Positions 19,051 through 27,812 of a stretch of DNA of 64,000 nt are shown piece after piece. The DNA comes from Neobacillus notoginsengisoli (lineage in GTDB: Bacteria; Bacillota; Bacilli; Bacillales; Cytobacillaceae), in contig NZ_QWEG01000014.1 of assembly GCF_003515685.1 (NCBI RefSeq), positions 1-64,000 on the forward strand. Reading direction: 5' to 3'. The notes below the pieces were generated by a model that worked only from the letters and a program-made list of their open reading frames with translations, did not search any database and was not told where the DNA came from. The position numbers were made by a program, and so were the translations under genes. Every line of letters starts with the position of its first letter. The stretch's first letter is position 1.

Positions 19051-20683
19051 GAGCGATTACCTAATTTCTGAAAATGGAAAAAGGCTTCCTTACGCCAAAT
19101 ATACTACTCAAGAAATTGCGGATTTTAAGAATAATCCTTTGATTGAAGCCCTGCCTCCTATTCTGTCTTTTGAAGAGGCTTATAAAAAATTGAGTTATCT
19201 ACCTGAGTTTGATTTAAAAGAGAGAAATTTGTCCATCCATCATCGCTATCATGCGCTTCTTAGACTAACAAGGTTTTATCAGCCTATTAATCAAACTATA
19301 GAGTTGGAATTTAAATTTTCAAGGTTTATTCGTTATGGATATGTTCACAGAAATCCTTATCATAAAAATCATACTATGGTTTTGAATGAGCTCCATGATC
19401 GATTATTAAACAAAGAAGCTTTAGGGCTATCACCTGATATTAGAACGACTTCATCAAGTTTTACTCTGATGGGGTTCTCAGGTATAGGAAAAACATCTGC
19501 TATTGAAAGAGTCCTTTCTCTATACCCTCAGGTAATTGTCCATAAGTATCCTTTAAACTTAATGCAGATCGTTTGGTTAAAATTAAATACTCCTTATGAT
19601 GGTTCAATTAAAACCTTGTGTATGGATTTTTTTCTAAAGGTAGATGAGTTATTAGGAACAAATTACTTCGAAAAATACGGAAATAGGCGTAATTCTAATA
19701 GTTCCATGGTGGTTAGGATTGCACAAGTAACACGTATACATTGCATTGGTGCAATTATTATTGATGAAATTCAACACCTCTTAACTGGGAAAAAATCACA
19801 AACAGATGAATTAATGAATTTCTTTGTAACCTTAATAAATGAGGTTGGAGTACCAGTCATGTTGATTGGGACAATGAAGGCCAAACAAATATTACAGAGG
19901 GATTTTAGACAGGCCAGACGTAGTAGTGGACATGGAGATATGGTTTGGCAGCAAATGGCTAATGACGAAAATTGGGAAGTCTTATTGGAGTCGATGTGGG
20001 AATACCAATGGACAAAAGAAGAAGTTCCCTTTTCGGAAGAATGGAAAGATTTTTTTCATAAGGAAAGTCAAGGAATTACAGACGTGGCAGTAAAACTGTT
20101 TTTGCTGGGCCAGTCCTATGCCATAGAAACGGGAACTGAAAAAATCACCCCGCAAATAATTAAGCATGTAAAGAAAGAACATTTAAAATTAATAAATCCA
20201 ATGTTAAAGGCCCTTGAATCTGGTATTGAGTCTGAAATTGCTAAATATGAGGACATTACACCAATTGATATGGAAGACTTATTGCTTAGCCGAATGCCTC
20301 TTATCGATATGAAGAAAAAGCTGCAAGAAGCGAAGGAAAAACAAGCGCAAAAGAGAATGGATAAGGAATTACCCTTACTCGAAAAAACCGTTTTAACTCT
20401 CATATCACTGGAAGTGGATGAAAGAGTAGCTGAAGAAGCTGTTAGGAGAATAATAAAAACTAACCCTGCAGCTACAAGTCTAGAAATAATATTATTAACT
20501 TTGGAGGAGATTAGAGAAAAAAATAGTAAACAAGAAAAGGTTCAGACTAAGGAAGTTAAAAAAGGAATTAAGAATAAACTACAATTGATTGTCAATAATG
20601 GTAGGAACAATAAGAAGTCAGCACGGGAATCTTTAATTGAAAGTGGCTATATACATTCCGTGGTTGATGAACTTTTTATTTAA
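19043..20683 (+). CDS. tnsC: Transposition regulator TnsC (AAA+ ATPase)
   Basis: A 546-aa ATPase that links the target selector to TnsAB and confers target immunity. Walker A is GFSGIGKTSA near residue 145, Walker B is AIIIDEIQHL near 235-245, and sensor-type residues follow in MLIGTMKAK. It overlaps the tnsB stop by 8 bp, as usual for coupled tns genes. ATG 19043 and GTG 19040 are both possible starts. The long charged C-terminus is the likely TnsA/TnsB contact region. Confidence 0.93.
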   Translation: MVESDYLISENGKRLPYAKYTTQEIADFKNNPLIEALPPILSFEEAYKKLSYLPEFDLKERNLSIHHRYHALLRLTRFYQPINQTIELEFKFSRFIRYGYVHRNPYHKNHTMVLNELHDRLLNKEALGLSPDIRTTSSSFTLMGFSGIGKTSAIERVLSLYPQVIVHKYPLNLMQIVWLKLNTPYDGSIKTLCMDFFLKVDELLGTNYFEKYGNRRNSNSSMVVRIAQVTRIHCIGAIIIDEIQHLLTGKKSQTDELMNFFVTLINEVGVPVMLIGTMKAKQILQRDFRQARRSSGHGDMVWQQMANDENWEVLLESMWEYQWTKEEVPFSEEWKDFFHKESQGITDVAVKLFLLGQSYAIETGTEKITPQIIKHVKKEHLKLINPMLKALESGIESEIAKYEDITPIDMEDLLLSRMPLIDMKKKLQEAKEKQAQKRMDKELPLLEKTVLTLISLEVDERVAEEAVRRIIKTNPAATSLEIILLTLEEIREKNSKQEKVQTKEVKKGIKNKLQLIVNNGRNNKKSARESLIESGYIHSVVDELFI

Positions 20684-20698
20684 AGGAGTCCTACCAGT

Positions 20699-22423
20699 AT
20701 GCTCTCTATGTTCCCTAAGCCTTACAATGATGAGTTGTTATATAGTATAGTTTCTAGATATCATAGGCAAAGCGGGAACATAGAGACAAGATATACTCTA
20801 TCCGATCTTTTTGGTGAAGAGAGAAAATTTCTTTCTTCCGATTTTCCAACAAAACTAAATGTTCTTTTTGAGAGGCTAAGGCATTTTATTGCAATTGAAC
20901 CCTTAGTTTTTTTAAAAGAACATACTCCATATTTATATTACACCAACTTCCTTTCTCCGGAGATAACGGAAAAAATACAAAATAATATAATGTCAATACG
21001 CACTAATGTCCATTCCAGTACGGGGCAAATGGCGAGCACAGTAAAGGACTCCCCTTTTTTCAAATTCTGTGATTTGTGTGCACAAGAAGATTTTAATCAA
21101 TTTGGAGAGACATACTGGCGTGTGTCTCATCAACTACCTAGCGTAATGATATGTACAAAGCATGGAAATTTACTTAAAGAATCATACATTAGATACCGTG
21201 GCGGAGAAAAGTGTCAGTTACATTTTGCTTCAACAGAAAACCAGATTAATGCTAAAGAAATCTTTCAAGATATATTGCTCACCCAAGAGGATCTAAATCA
21301 TATAAATGACATCGCTTTACAAAGTGAATTACTTTTAAAAGAATCTTTTAGTCGTGGAAAGGATTTCTTTAGAAGCGCATATTTCTATTTATTAAAAGTT
21401 AATGGCTATACATCATTTAAAGGTACAATTTATCAAACAGAATTGAGAGAACATTTTATCCGTTATTTTGGGGATAAAATACTAAGGCTTTTTCAGTCTT
21501 ATCCATTAAATCTGGATAGCAATTGGCTTGAAAGTATTACAAGGAAGCATCGGAAGTCATTTCACCCCCTAAGACACATATTACTTTTGCTTTTCTTGAG
21601 AACTCCTGTCCAGGATTTTTTTAATTTAGAAATAAATGGCCCAAGGTTATCTGTTTTTCCTTTTGGCCCCTATAAGTGTTTAAATAAATTTTGTCCACAG
21701 TTCAATGAAAATGTTATAGAAACAATTATTGTAAAAACATGTAAAGATACCAAGAGACCTCTTGGAGAATTTAGATGTAGCACATGTGGATTCACCTATA
21801 CAAGGCTAGGTCCAGACCTTATAAGTCCCTTAGAATATTCTATTAGAAGAATTAAGGATTATGGTTGGTTGTGGAGGGAAAATTTAGTCGAGTTCGTTGA
21901 TAAGAAGGAACTAAGTTATCGGGCAACAGCAAGAGAAATGGGGGTAGACGTTAACACGGTTATAAAATATTATCGGTTAGAAAAAAATTCGAAAGATGCC
22001 CATGTAACTGATGAAGTGGATGAAGACAAATTAAAGTGGATGGAATTAATAAGGAATAATCCTCAGATTACAAAAAAAGCATTAAGAGAGTTAGAACCGG
22101 CTTTATTCTCTAGAATATACCGAAAAGATAAGGAATGGCTTAAGAGAACTCTTCCTAACAATCGTAAAAAAGTAATTAACAACAGGGTTAATTGGAACGA
22201 AAGAGATAAAGAAACCTTAAGACTAATAAAGGAATATATCTTAAACAATAGGAGTGAAGTTAGGCAGAATAGAATTACTATTTCTTTTATTGGGGCCAAA
22301 ATAAACAAAACATCTCTACTACAGAAAAAGTTAAATAAAATGCCTCTTTGTGAGTGTTTTTTAAAGTGTTTATACGAGGATTTCTTTGAACTGAAGATTA
22401 AAAAAGGTAAATTGGCATCCTAA
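20699..22423 (+). CDS. tnsD: Target selector TnsD/TniQ (first copy)
   Basis: A 574-aa TniQ-family protein. N-terminus MLSMFPKPYNDELLYSIVSRY is typical. A zinc finger CDLC...CTKH lies near residues 122-157, and a second cysteine cluster (CLNKFCPQ, then CSTCGF) near 327-362. C-terminal helix-turn-helix-like repeats (ATAREMGVDVNTVIKYY) resemble the part of Tn7 TnsD that reads the glmS end. It is therefore the best candidate for the attachment-site selector, by length and position after tnsC. Ribosome site AAAGGAG. Confidence 0.88.
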   Translation: MLSMFPKPYNDELLYSIVSRYHRQSGNIETRYTLSDLFGEERKFLSSDFPTKLNVLFERLRHFIAIEPLVFLKEHTPYLYYTNFLSPEITEKIQNNIMSIRTNVHSSTGQMASTVKDSPFFKFCDLCAQEDFNQFGETYWRVSHQLPSVMICTKHGNLLKESYIRYRGGEKCQLHFASTENQINAKEIFQDILLTQEDLNHINDIALQSELLLKESFSRGKDFFRSAYFYLLKVNGYTSFKGTIYQTELREHFIRYFGDKILRLFQSYPLNLDSNWLESITRKHRKSFHPLRHILLLLFLRTPVQDFFNLEINGPRLSVFPFGPYKCLNKFCPQFNENVIETIIVKTCKDTKRPLGEFRCSTCGFTYTRLGPDLISPLEYSIRRIKDYGWLWRENLVEFVDKKELSYRATAREMGVDVNTVIKYYRLEKNSKDAHVTDEVDEDKLKWMELIRNNPQITKKALRELEPALFSRIYRKDKEWLKRTLPNNRKKVINNRVNWNERDKETLRLIKEYILNNRSEVRQNRITISFIGAKINKTSLLQKKLNKMPLCECFLKCLYEDFFELKIKKGKLAS

Positions 22424-22438
22424 TTTAGGAGTGAAAAA

Positions 22439-24040
22439 ATGCTCTCCCATTTTCCAGCCCCTTATGAAGGTGAGTTGTTTTGGAGCGTAGTTGCACGATA
22501 TCATGAAAGATCACTGGCCGTTAGCCTTACTGATACTCTAAAAATGTTACATGGAAAAAGTGATAAGAACCCCCAGTTTAATTTAGAGCGTATCTTAGAT
22601 AGGGTTAAATATTTTGAATATTGTTCTCTTGATGAAATACTCAATAATAATACCACTTATAATTTTCACGTTTTCTTTATTAACCAAGATCAAAGTAAAA
22701 ATTTTTTGATGATGTTAATAAACGGTGCCATTAATTTTAAAAATGATAAAACTAATCTACGGTTTTGCCCACATTGTTTAAAAGAAGATATAAATGATAA
22801 AGGTGAAACATACTGGCGGTACTTTCATCAAGTACCTTCTGCATTTACATGTTTAAAGCACAATACTCTATTACAAGAAAGCACAGTTGAATACAAAGCT
22901 AAGAAACTGGCTGCAGCTAACGAAAAAAACTGTATCGCTTTACCACCTAAAAAAATTTCGCGTAAAACATATTTTATGTTGCAGCGAGTAACTATTGAAA
23001 GTGAATTTATTTTTATAAATAAAGCAAAATTTGATCACTCAAAATTGCAGTTATTTATTGGCCGCAGCTTAGAATCAAAAGGTTTGATTGATCAATTTGG
23101 TGTAGTAAAAAAGCCTTTACTCTTTTACCAATTGATTAAAACATTTGGTTTGGAATTTTTTCAGTACATTAATTTTGATATTGAAAAATTTATTGAGGTC
23201 ATTTTCACAACGTTTGGGCATAGTGGTGTCCAAAGTTACCTATCATGTACAGAGTTATTAATTCTGGTTATTTTCCTATGTGGCTCAGTAAAGAATTTCC
23301 TTAAAGAAATCAGTGAATTTTCGGCTAGAGCAAGGAAATGCATAGTATGTGGTAATAGTTCCTTAACTAGCCGTCTTCATATGGATGAAAAAACAAACAA
23401 GTGCACAATGGATACTAAATGTGCTTGTGGAGTTTCTCAGTTTAGCATTATGGGCGATAGGTATATATCCTACCGCTCGCTAAAAATCATTTTTAAAACT
23501 AGGGAACATGAATTGGATTACTATTATAATCAAATTTTTAATAAAGGTCTTAGACTCGATAAGCTTTCCTGGAAGTTAAACGTAAATGAAGTCCAAATTG
23601 AGCACCTATTGGCTGAATGTTTGGCAGCAAGGCAAGAGGATAAATCCATAACCCGAAAATACAAAAAAGAATGGGAAGCTTTATCAGATGCAGTAACGCC
23701 AATTGAAGAACTTAAACTACTTAATTATCCTGCTTACATCTGGCTTCATACCTATGCTTTTGATTATTTATTGAAATTTAATTACCCTCCATTAAATGCT
23801 TCTTCAATTAATAAAGATATTTGGAAGAAAAGGGATAAAAAGATTAAGGAAACCTTAAGGGATTTTCTGTTTTCAGATAGACTTTCTTGTAAGAGTGGAA
23901 GAATTATTATCACGCTAAATTACAGATACGGTGAGGGTTTGTGTTTAAAGTGGCCCATGGAAATTTCCTGTTTGCCTGAAACAAAGAAGTTTATTGATAA
24001 ATTGAAACTTCTGAGAGATGGATTGCTTATATATAAATAG
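22439..24040 (+). CDS. Second TniQ/TnsD-type protein
   Basis: A 533-aa paralogue of the preceding gene, 15 bp downstream of it. It shares the start MLSHFPAPYEGELFWSVVARY, the zinc finger CPHC...CLKH near residues 112-147 and the block KGETYWRYFHQVPS (KFGETYWRVSHQLPS-like in the first copy), but the rest has diverged strongly. A second cysteine cluster lies near 301-330. In Tn7 this position is taken by tnsE, which selects mobile replicating DNA. By analogy this protein may open a second target pathway, or form a complex with the first TniQ. Function is inferred only. Confidence 0.82.
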   Translation: MLSHFPAPYEGELFWSVVARYHERSLAVSLTDTLKMLHGKSDKNPQFNLERILDRVKYFEYCSLDEILNNNTTYNFHVFFINQDQSKNFLMMLINGAINFKNDKTNLRFCPHCLKEDINDKGETYWRYFHQVPSAFTCLKHNTLLQESTVEYKAKKLAAANEKNCIALPPKKISRKTYFMLQRVTIESEFIFINKAKFDHSKLQLFIGRSLESKGLIDQFGVVKKPLLFYQLIKTFGLEFFQYINFDIEKFIEVIFTTFGHSGVQSYLSCTELLILVIFLCGSVKNFLKEISEFSARARKCIVCGNSSLTSRLHMDEKTNKCTMDTKCACGVSQFSIMGDRYISYRSLKIIFKTREHELDYYYNQIFNKGLRLDKLSWKLNVNEVQIEHLLAECLAARQEDKSITRKYKKEWEALSDAVTPIEELKLLNYPAYIWLHTYAFDYLLKFNYPPLNASSINKDIWKKRDKKIKETLRDFLFSDRLSCKSGRIIITLNYRYGEGLCLKWPMEISCLPETKKFIDKLKLLRDGLLIYK

Positions 24041-24198
24041 CTTTAATATGAATCCTTCCTTCATGTCCTTAATATGAGGGTTTTTATTTGGCTTAATTAA
24101 ATATTAATTTTAATTATTATTCATTGAACTTTCACAGACAAGCTTATGTCCTATATGGTATTAATTGGTATAGGTTGAGTTAGGAGGTGATTTGTTTC

Positions 24199-24405
24199 AT
24201 GCCAAAAGGAAAAACAACTTTTAATAAAGATGCTTTGCAGAAGGCGGTGTTATTGTACCAAGAAGGCAACATAAAGGTTTTGGACATAATTAAAGTAACT
24301 GGATGCAGCCAAGGTAGTTTGTACAAAGCCATTCACAAACAGAAAATTCAAATGAAATATGATGTTAAGCAATTTGATTTTTTAACTCGCAGAAACCCTA
24401 TTTAA
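24199..24405 (+). CDS. Small HTH protein at the transposon left end
   Basis: A 68-aa protein (MPKGKTTFNKDALQKAVLLY, then IIKVTGCSQGSLYKAI) with a helix-turn-helix like the one at the C-terminus of serine resolvases. A strong TTAGGAGGTGA site lies about 11 nt before ATG 24199. The stop codon overlaps the innermost TnsB-type site. It may bind element ends or regulate tns expression. I do not recognise a named family, and the function is unknown. Confidence 0.65.
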   Translation: MPKGKTTFNKDALQKAVLLYQEGNIKVLDIIKVTGCSQGSLYKAIHKQKIQMKYDVKQFDFLTRRNPI

Positions 24406-24532
24406 CAACTTACTTTTAAAATGAATTTATAAATCGGTGGGTTTTTATTTAACAACTTACTTTTAATACTTCCCATCTATGGTCCTAAGGACAAGGGTTT
24501 TGTAGTTTTTTATTTAAAGACTTACTTTTTAA
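24400..24532. repeat. Left-end TnsB-type binding sites (three spaced)
   Basis: Inverted copies of the right-end unit: ATTTAACAACTTACTTTTAA at 24400-24419 and 24447-24466, both perfect, and a degenerate one (ATTTAAAGACTTACTTTTTAA) at 24512-24532 closest to the end. Three spaced sites are the Tn7 left-end plan. Confidence 0.88.
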
Positions 24533-24537
24533 GAATC

Positions 24538-24542
24538 AGATT
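24538..24542. repeat. Target-site duplication, right copy (AGATT)
   Basis: Direct repeat of 11367-11371, immediately after the left-end TnsB-type sites. Confidence 0.65.
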
Positions 24543-24632
24543 GTTACGTGGAAAAGTCCCGGAAACAAAAAAGAATTGAGATTTCTGCTAAAAAATTGGC
24601 TAAAATCTCAGTGCTTTTTCATCTGCGTTGTT

Positions 24633-24674
24633 AAAAAGGGGCTGTCTCAATTTTCATGAGACAGCCCCTTTTTA
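24633..24674. terminator. Bidirectional terminator beyond the transposon
   Basis: Perfect stem AAAAAGGGGCTGTCTCA/TGAGACAGCCCCTTTTT with loop ATTTTCA. It probably was the glmS terminator before insertion and now also ends the minus-strand RidA gene. A weaker hairpin GAGATTT/AAAATCTC lies at about 24577-24610. Confidence 0.9.
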
Positions 24675-24756
24675 TGAATAGGATATGCAATTCCGCATTC
24701 ACGATCAGCATTAACAAGTAACTTTGATCGTTCCTGTATTTAAAAACAAATGCCTG

Positions 24757-26028
24757 TTATGCTTTTCGAGGTGTTCCTTCAGCATTTGATACAATCGCAT
24801 CAATTTGGATCAAAGCATCTTCAGGTAAAGCTGATACGCCAACTACTCTACATGCAGGAGTACCTTGTGGGAAGAATGTTTTGTAAGCTTCGTCTACTGC
24901 ATCCATATCCTGGATGTTTTTAACGAAGATATTCACTTTAACGACATCTTCCAAAACATGGTCGATGCTTTCTACAATTGCTTTGATATTCTTCAAGCAC
25001 TGTTCAGCCTGCTCTTTTACCCCACCAGCTACCAATTTGCCCGTTTTTGGATCCAAAGGCAATTGAGCTGAAAGGTGATTGTAATGAGAGAACGCTACAG
25101 TTTGTGTAGACAGGGAATCCTTTGGTGCATTTTCAGTGTTGTTTGCCCAAATGACAATGCCATGTCTGTCTTCAATTTCTTGTGGAGGTGTACCGTCTCC
25201 GTGTGACACGACTGCTTCGATTTGAACAGAAGCACCCAAAGGTAGAGCAGCAGCTTGAATTGTTGTACGTGCAGGGACGTAGGCTACAGTTCTTGCAATC
25301 GCTGAATCCGGGAAGAACTTAGAGTAAACTTCATTTACAGCTTCAGTATCAGCCAAGTCTGTAAGGAAAACGTTGATTTTAACGATATCGTCAAATGGAA
25401 CATCAATGCTTTCCAAAATTGCCTTGATGTTCTTCAAGCACTGTGCAGTCTGCTCTTTGACACCGCCAATTACTAATCTGCCCGTTTTTGGATCGATCGG
25501 CAATTGAGCTGAAAGGTTATTGTAATGAGAGAAAGAAACGGTTTGTGTAGATAGAGGGCATACTGGTGCATTTGCCGTGTTATTTGTAAGTTTTACGAGG
25601 TCGCCTGCTTGTGGCGCGTTCGGAATTGTACCTTCACCATGTGATACAAGTGCTTCAATTTGCACCATAGCATCCATAGGCAAAGCTGCAACTGCCACTG
25701 TTGTCCGTGAAGGAACATAGGTTGGGAAGAATGTTTTATAAACTTCGTCTACAGCGTCAACATCTTTGATATCCTTAACGAATACCGTGATTCTAACAAT
25801 ATCGCTCATAACATGACCGATGCTGTCTACAATTGCCTTGATATTTTTAAAGCACTGTTCAGCTTGCTCTTTAATCCCACCAGCTACCAATTGGCCAGTT
25901 TTGGGATCGATAGGTAATTGAGCTGAAAAATTATTGTAATGGGAGAAAGCTACGGTTTGTGAATATAGCCCATTACCGTTTGGAGCATTTTCCGTATTTT
26001 TTGCTGATACTGCGTTATAGCCGCTCAT
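24757..26028 (-). CDS. Triple-domain RidA (YjgF/YER057c) protein
   Basis: A 423-aa protein made of three tandem RidA domains (about residues 10-135, 150-280, 295-420). Each contains SHYN, SAQLP-DPKTG, the helix EQ-QC-KNIKAI and the strand ALP-x-A-x-QI-A-VS. RidA proteins hydrolyse reactive enamine/imine intermediates to ketoacids and ammonia, normally as homotrimers of about 125-aa subunits. The substrate-binding Arg is present in domains 1 (PSRTTV) and 2 (PARTTI). In domain 3 (PACRVV) Cys takes that position and Arg shifts by one. High similarity among domains suggests recent internal triplication. Its own leader and promoter separate it from the next operon. Confidence 0.9.
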   Translation of the reverse strand: MSGYNAVSAKNTENAPNGNGLYSQTVAFSHYNNFSAQLPIDPKTGQLVAGGIKEQAEQCFKNIKAIVDSIGHVMSDIVRITVFVKDIKDVDAVDEVYKTFFPTYVPSRTTVAVAALPMDAMVQIEALVSHGEGTIPNAPQAGDLVKLTNNTANAPVCPLSTQTVSFSHYNNLSAQLPIDPKTGRLVIGGVKEQTAQCLKNIKAILESIDVPFDDIVKINVFLTDLADTEAVNEVYSKFFPDSAIARTVAYVPARTTIQAAALPLGASVQIEAVVSHGDGTPPQEIEDRHGIVIWANNTENAPKDSLSTQTVAFSHYNHLSAQLPLDPKTGKLVAGGVKEQAEQCLKNIKAIVESIDHVLEDVVKVNIFVKNIQDMDAVDEAYKTFFPQGTPACRVVGVSALPEDALIQIDAIVSNAEGTPRKA

Positions 26029-26077
26029 GATGTATTCCCCTTTTCTTAAAATTTTTCAATGAAACATCATTAAAAGT

Positions 26078-26160
26078 ATGCACAAAAAAACCGGTCTAAT
26101 CCATGGGACCGTGATTGAAACAATTCCCACTAGACACAGACTTCGTTTTTGAGCAAGTGC
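26078..26160 (-). promoter_or_regulatory. Possible transcription attenuator in the leader of the triple RidA gene
   Basis: On the minus strand a -10 like TATAAT lies at about 26163-26168. About 50 nt into the leader, CGGTC-ccatggatta-GACCG is followed by seven T, an intrinsic terminator 60 nt before the start codon. An alternative pairing TCTAGTGGGA with TCCCATGGATTAGA would prevent it. I do not recognise a known riboswitch class. Confidence 0.5.
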
Positions 26161-26357
26161 CAATTATAGCAGTCTTTCTTTCTGTTGGCTACATGTTTGC
26201 TTTGAAAAATTTTTGAGTTGAGTTTTTTTCTGGAGAACAACAGTTAGGGCCACGTCAAATGATTGAATCAATTCGACGCAGCCCTTGCTAAGCTTATGCA
26301 TTAGCCTACGAAACTTCGGCCAGTTATTTTAAAAGTACTCATTCGCTTCGTCTTTTC

Positions 26358-26379
26358 TAATTTAAACGAACGTTCGATT
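26358..26379. repeat. 22-bp palindrome-containing repeat (copy A)
   Basis: A 22-bp block containing the perfect palindrome CGAACGTTCG is identical to 56964-56985. Flanking bases on the right are also similar. It lies in the 560-bp gap 26029-26589, which otherwise holds only the RidA leader and no credible gene. Confidence 0.6.
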
Positions 26380-26589
26380 AAATTCGAATTGAGCTTGTTA
26401 TAACAATGGTTTTGCCTGATTTGACATTTTGAAAACTGATAAATTTTTGTCCAACAAAGAGATAAAATGCATTGATGCAGGAGATAGATGGATCCCGCGA
26501 TGATAGACGCAGTTAGCTCCCAGATGAACTTTATACTATTAATTGGCACTTCGATTAATTTTGAGTTAGCTTCTATATTCAATGTCGCA

Positions 26590-27798
26590 TCACAATGTCT
26601 TTTGCCGCTCCAGTAATTGGATTGCGGATTGAACCATCCACTTTACACCGACTTTAATGGCTTCTTCATCAACCATAAATTCCGGGTGATGGAGGCCATG
26701 GATGATCCCTTTTTTTTCATTTCTTGAGCCCAGCCATACGAAGCAGCCAGGAACTTCTTTCTGATAGTGGGAAAAATCTTCACCACCCATTGTTGTTTCG
26801 GCTAGGAGTGTGTTTTCCCTTCCGACTACCTTGATTGCGGCTGAACGGGCGACATCTGTCACTTTAGTGTCATTTACAACGGCGGGAATCAAAAATTGGT
26901 AATCGATTTCAACTTCACCGCCGAGTGCTGTGACGGTATTGGCCACGACAGATTTAAACAACTTATAAATATTTTGCCGTACCTCTTCATTGTACGTCCT
27001 GACAGTTCCTTTAAGGATTGCCTGGTCCGGAATGACATTGTTTGTCGCTCCTGCTTGGAAAGCCCCGATGCTGATGACCGCAGATTCCTTGGTGGAAATG
27101 TTTCGGCTTATGATTGTCTGTAACTGGGTAACAACAGCGCTGCCTATCATGATCGGATCAATGGTTCTTTCAGGCGTTGCGGCATGTCCGCCTTTCCCTT
27201 TTATAGTAAGAGTGAAATCATCAACGCTGGCCATCGAGAAACCTTCTTTTATTCCAATTGTGCCTGTTGGTAAATCAGGGGAATTGTGCAGGCCAATAAT
27301 TGACTCAACACCGTCCAGCAAGCCTTCCTCTATCATAGAGACAGCCCCTCCCTCTGTTTCCTCTGCTGGCTGAAATAAAATGCGGGCATTCCCAGGAAGG
27401 ATATCTCTCAGTTCCTGTAGGATGATTGCAGCACCCAATGCAATCGTGGTGTGTACATCATGGCCGCACATATGGCTAACGCCGTCTATTTTAGAGCGAT
27501 ATGGAAGATCGGATTTTTCCTGGATTGGCAATGCGTCTATATCCGCACGCAATGCAACCGTTGGCCCCGGCCTATCCCCCGTAATCTGGGCAGCCGTCCC
27601 CGTTCTTAGATTAGTAGGGATGAGGGGAATTCCAAATTCATTTAGCCATTTGTTAATACTTTTTGTTGTATTGAATTCCTCATTGCTAAGCTCGGGATAC
27701 ATATGAAGATGTCTTCTAATGTTCACAAGCTGGGGAAACAATAGCTCTACTTTTTCGTCCAATATTGCAGCAAGCTTTTCGTTCGGTTCAGATTCCAT
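26590..27798 (-). CDS. M20 family amidohydrolase (N-acyl amino acid or hippurate hydrolase type)
   Basis: A 402-aa zinc amidohydrolase. Metal ligands are in MCGHDVHTT near residues 110-118, PAEETEGGA near 142 and the late GGEDFSHY near 345. The dimerisation domain carries GKGGHAATPE. The family cleaves N-acyl amino acids or aromatic conjugates in the cytoplasm. The gene begins 14 bp after the ABC ATPase gene in the same orientation, so it likely processes what the transporter imports. The exact substrate cannot be read from sequence. It is unlike the allantoate amidohydrolase AllC at 45.3 kb. Confidence 0.85.
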   Translation of the reverse strand: MESEPNEKLAAILDEKVELLFPQLVNIRRHLHMYPELSNEEFNTTKSINKWLNEFGIPLIPTNLRTGTAAQITGDRPGPTVALRADIDALPIQEKSDLPYRSKIDGVSHMCGHDVHTTIALGAAIILQELRDILPGNARILFQPAEETEGGAVSMIEEGLLDGVESIIGLHNSPDLPTGTIGIKEGFSMASVDDFTLTIKGKGGHAATPERTIDPIMIGSAVVTQLQTIISRNISTKESAVISIGAFQAGATNNVIPDQAILKGTVRTYNEEVRQNIYKLFKSVVANTVTALGGEVEIDYQFLIPAVVNDTKVTDVARSAAIKVVGRENTLLAETTMGGEDFSHYQKEVPGCFVWLGSRNEKKGIIHGLHHPEFMVDEEAIKVGVKWMVQSAIQLLERQKTL

Positions 27799-27812
27799 CG
27801 TGAAGCCCCCTA

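Larger units (their letters stand above)
11372..24537. mobile_element. Tn7-like transposon at the glmS attachment site
   Basis: About 13.2 kb, more AT-rich than its flanks, with tnsABC, two TniQ/TnsD-type genes and a small HTH gene, plus a Type III restriction-modification pair. It starts 24 bp after the glmS stop, which matches the Tn7 attachment site. Both ends carry inverted arrays of a 20-bp TnsB-type site: four contiguous at the glmS side and three spaced at the far side, the same asymmetry and orientation as the Tn7 right and left ends. A 5-bp direct repeat AGATT flanks it. No tnsE, Cas genes or CRISPR array is visible. All genes look intact, so it may be active. Confidence 0.93.

Noticed and set aside
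20699-24040. CRISPR-associated transposon (CAST) because of two TniQ proteins
   Set aside because: No Cas effector, no repeat-spacer array and insertion is exactly at the classical glmS site.
26150-26170. Sigma-54 promoter near the TTGGCAC string upstream of the RidA gene
   Set aside because: The TTGC part is not at the required spacing after TTGGCAC, and a TATAAT overlaps it.
26301-26582. 93-codon open frame on the minus strand between the RidA gene and the M20 gene
   Set aside because: Composition is not protein-like, no ribosome site, no family pattern, and it runs through the shared palindrome. I treat the gap as non-coding.
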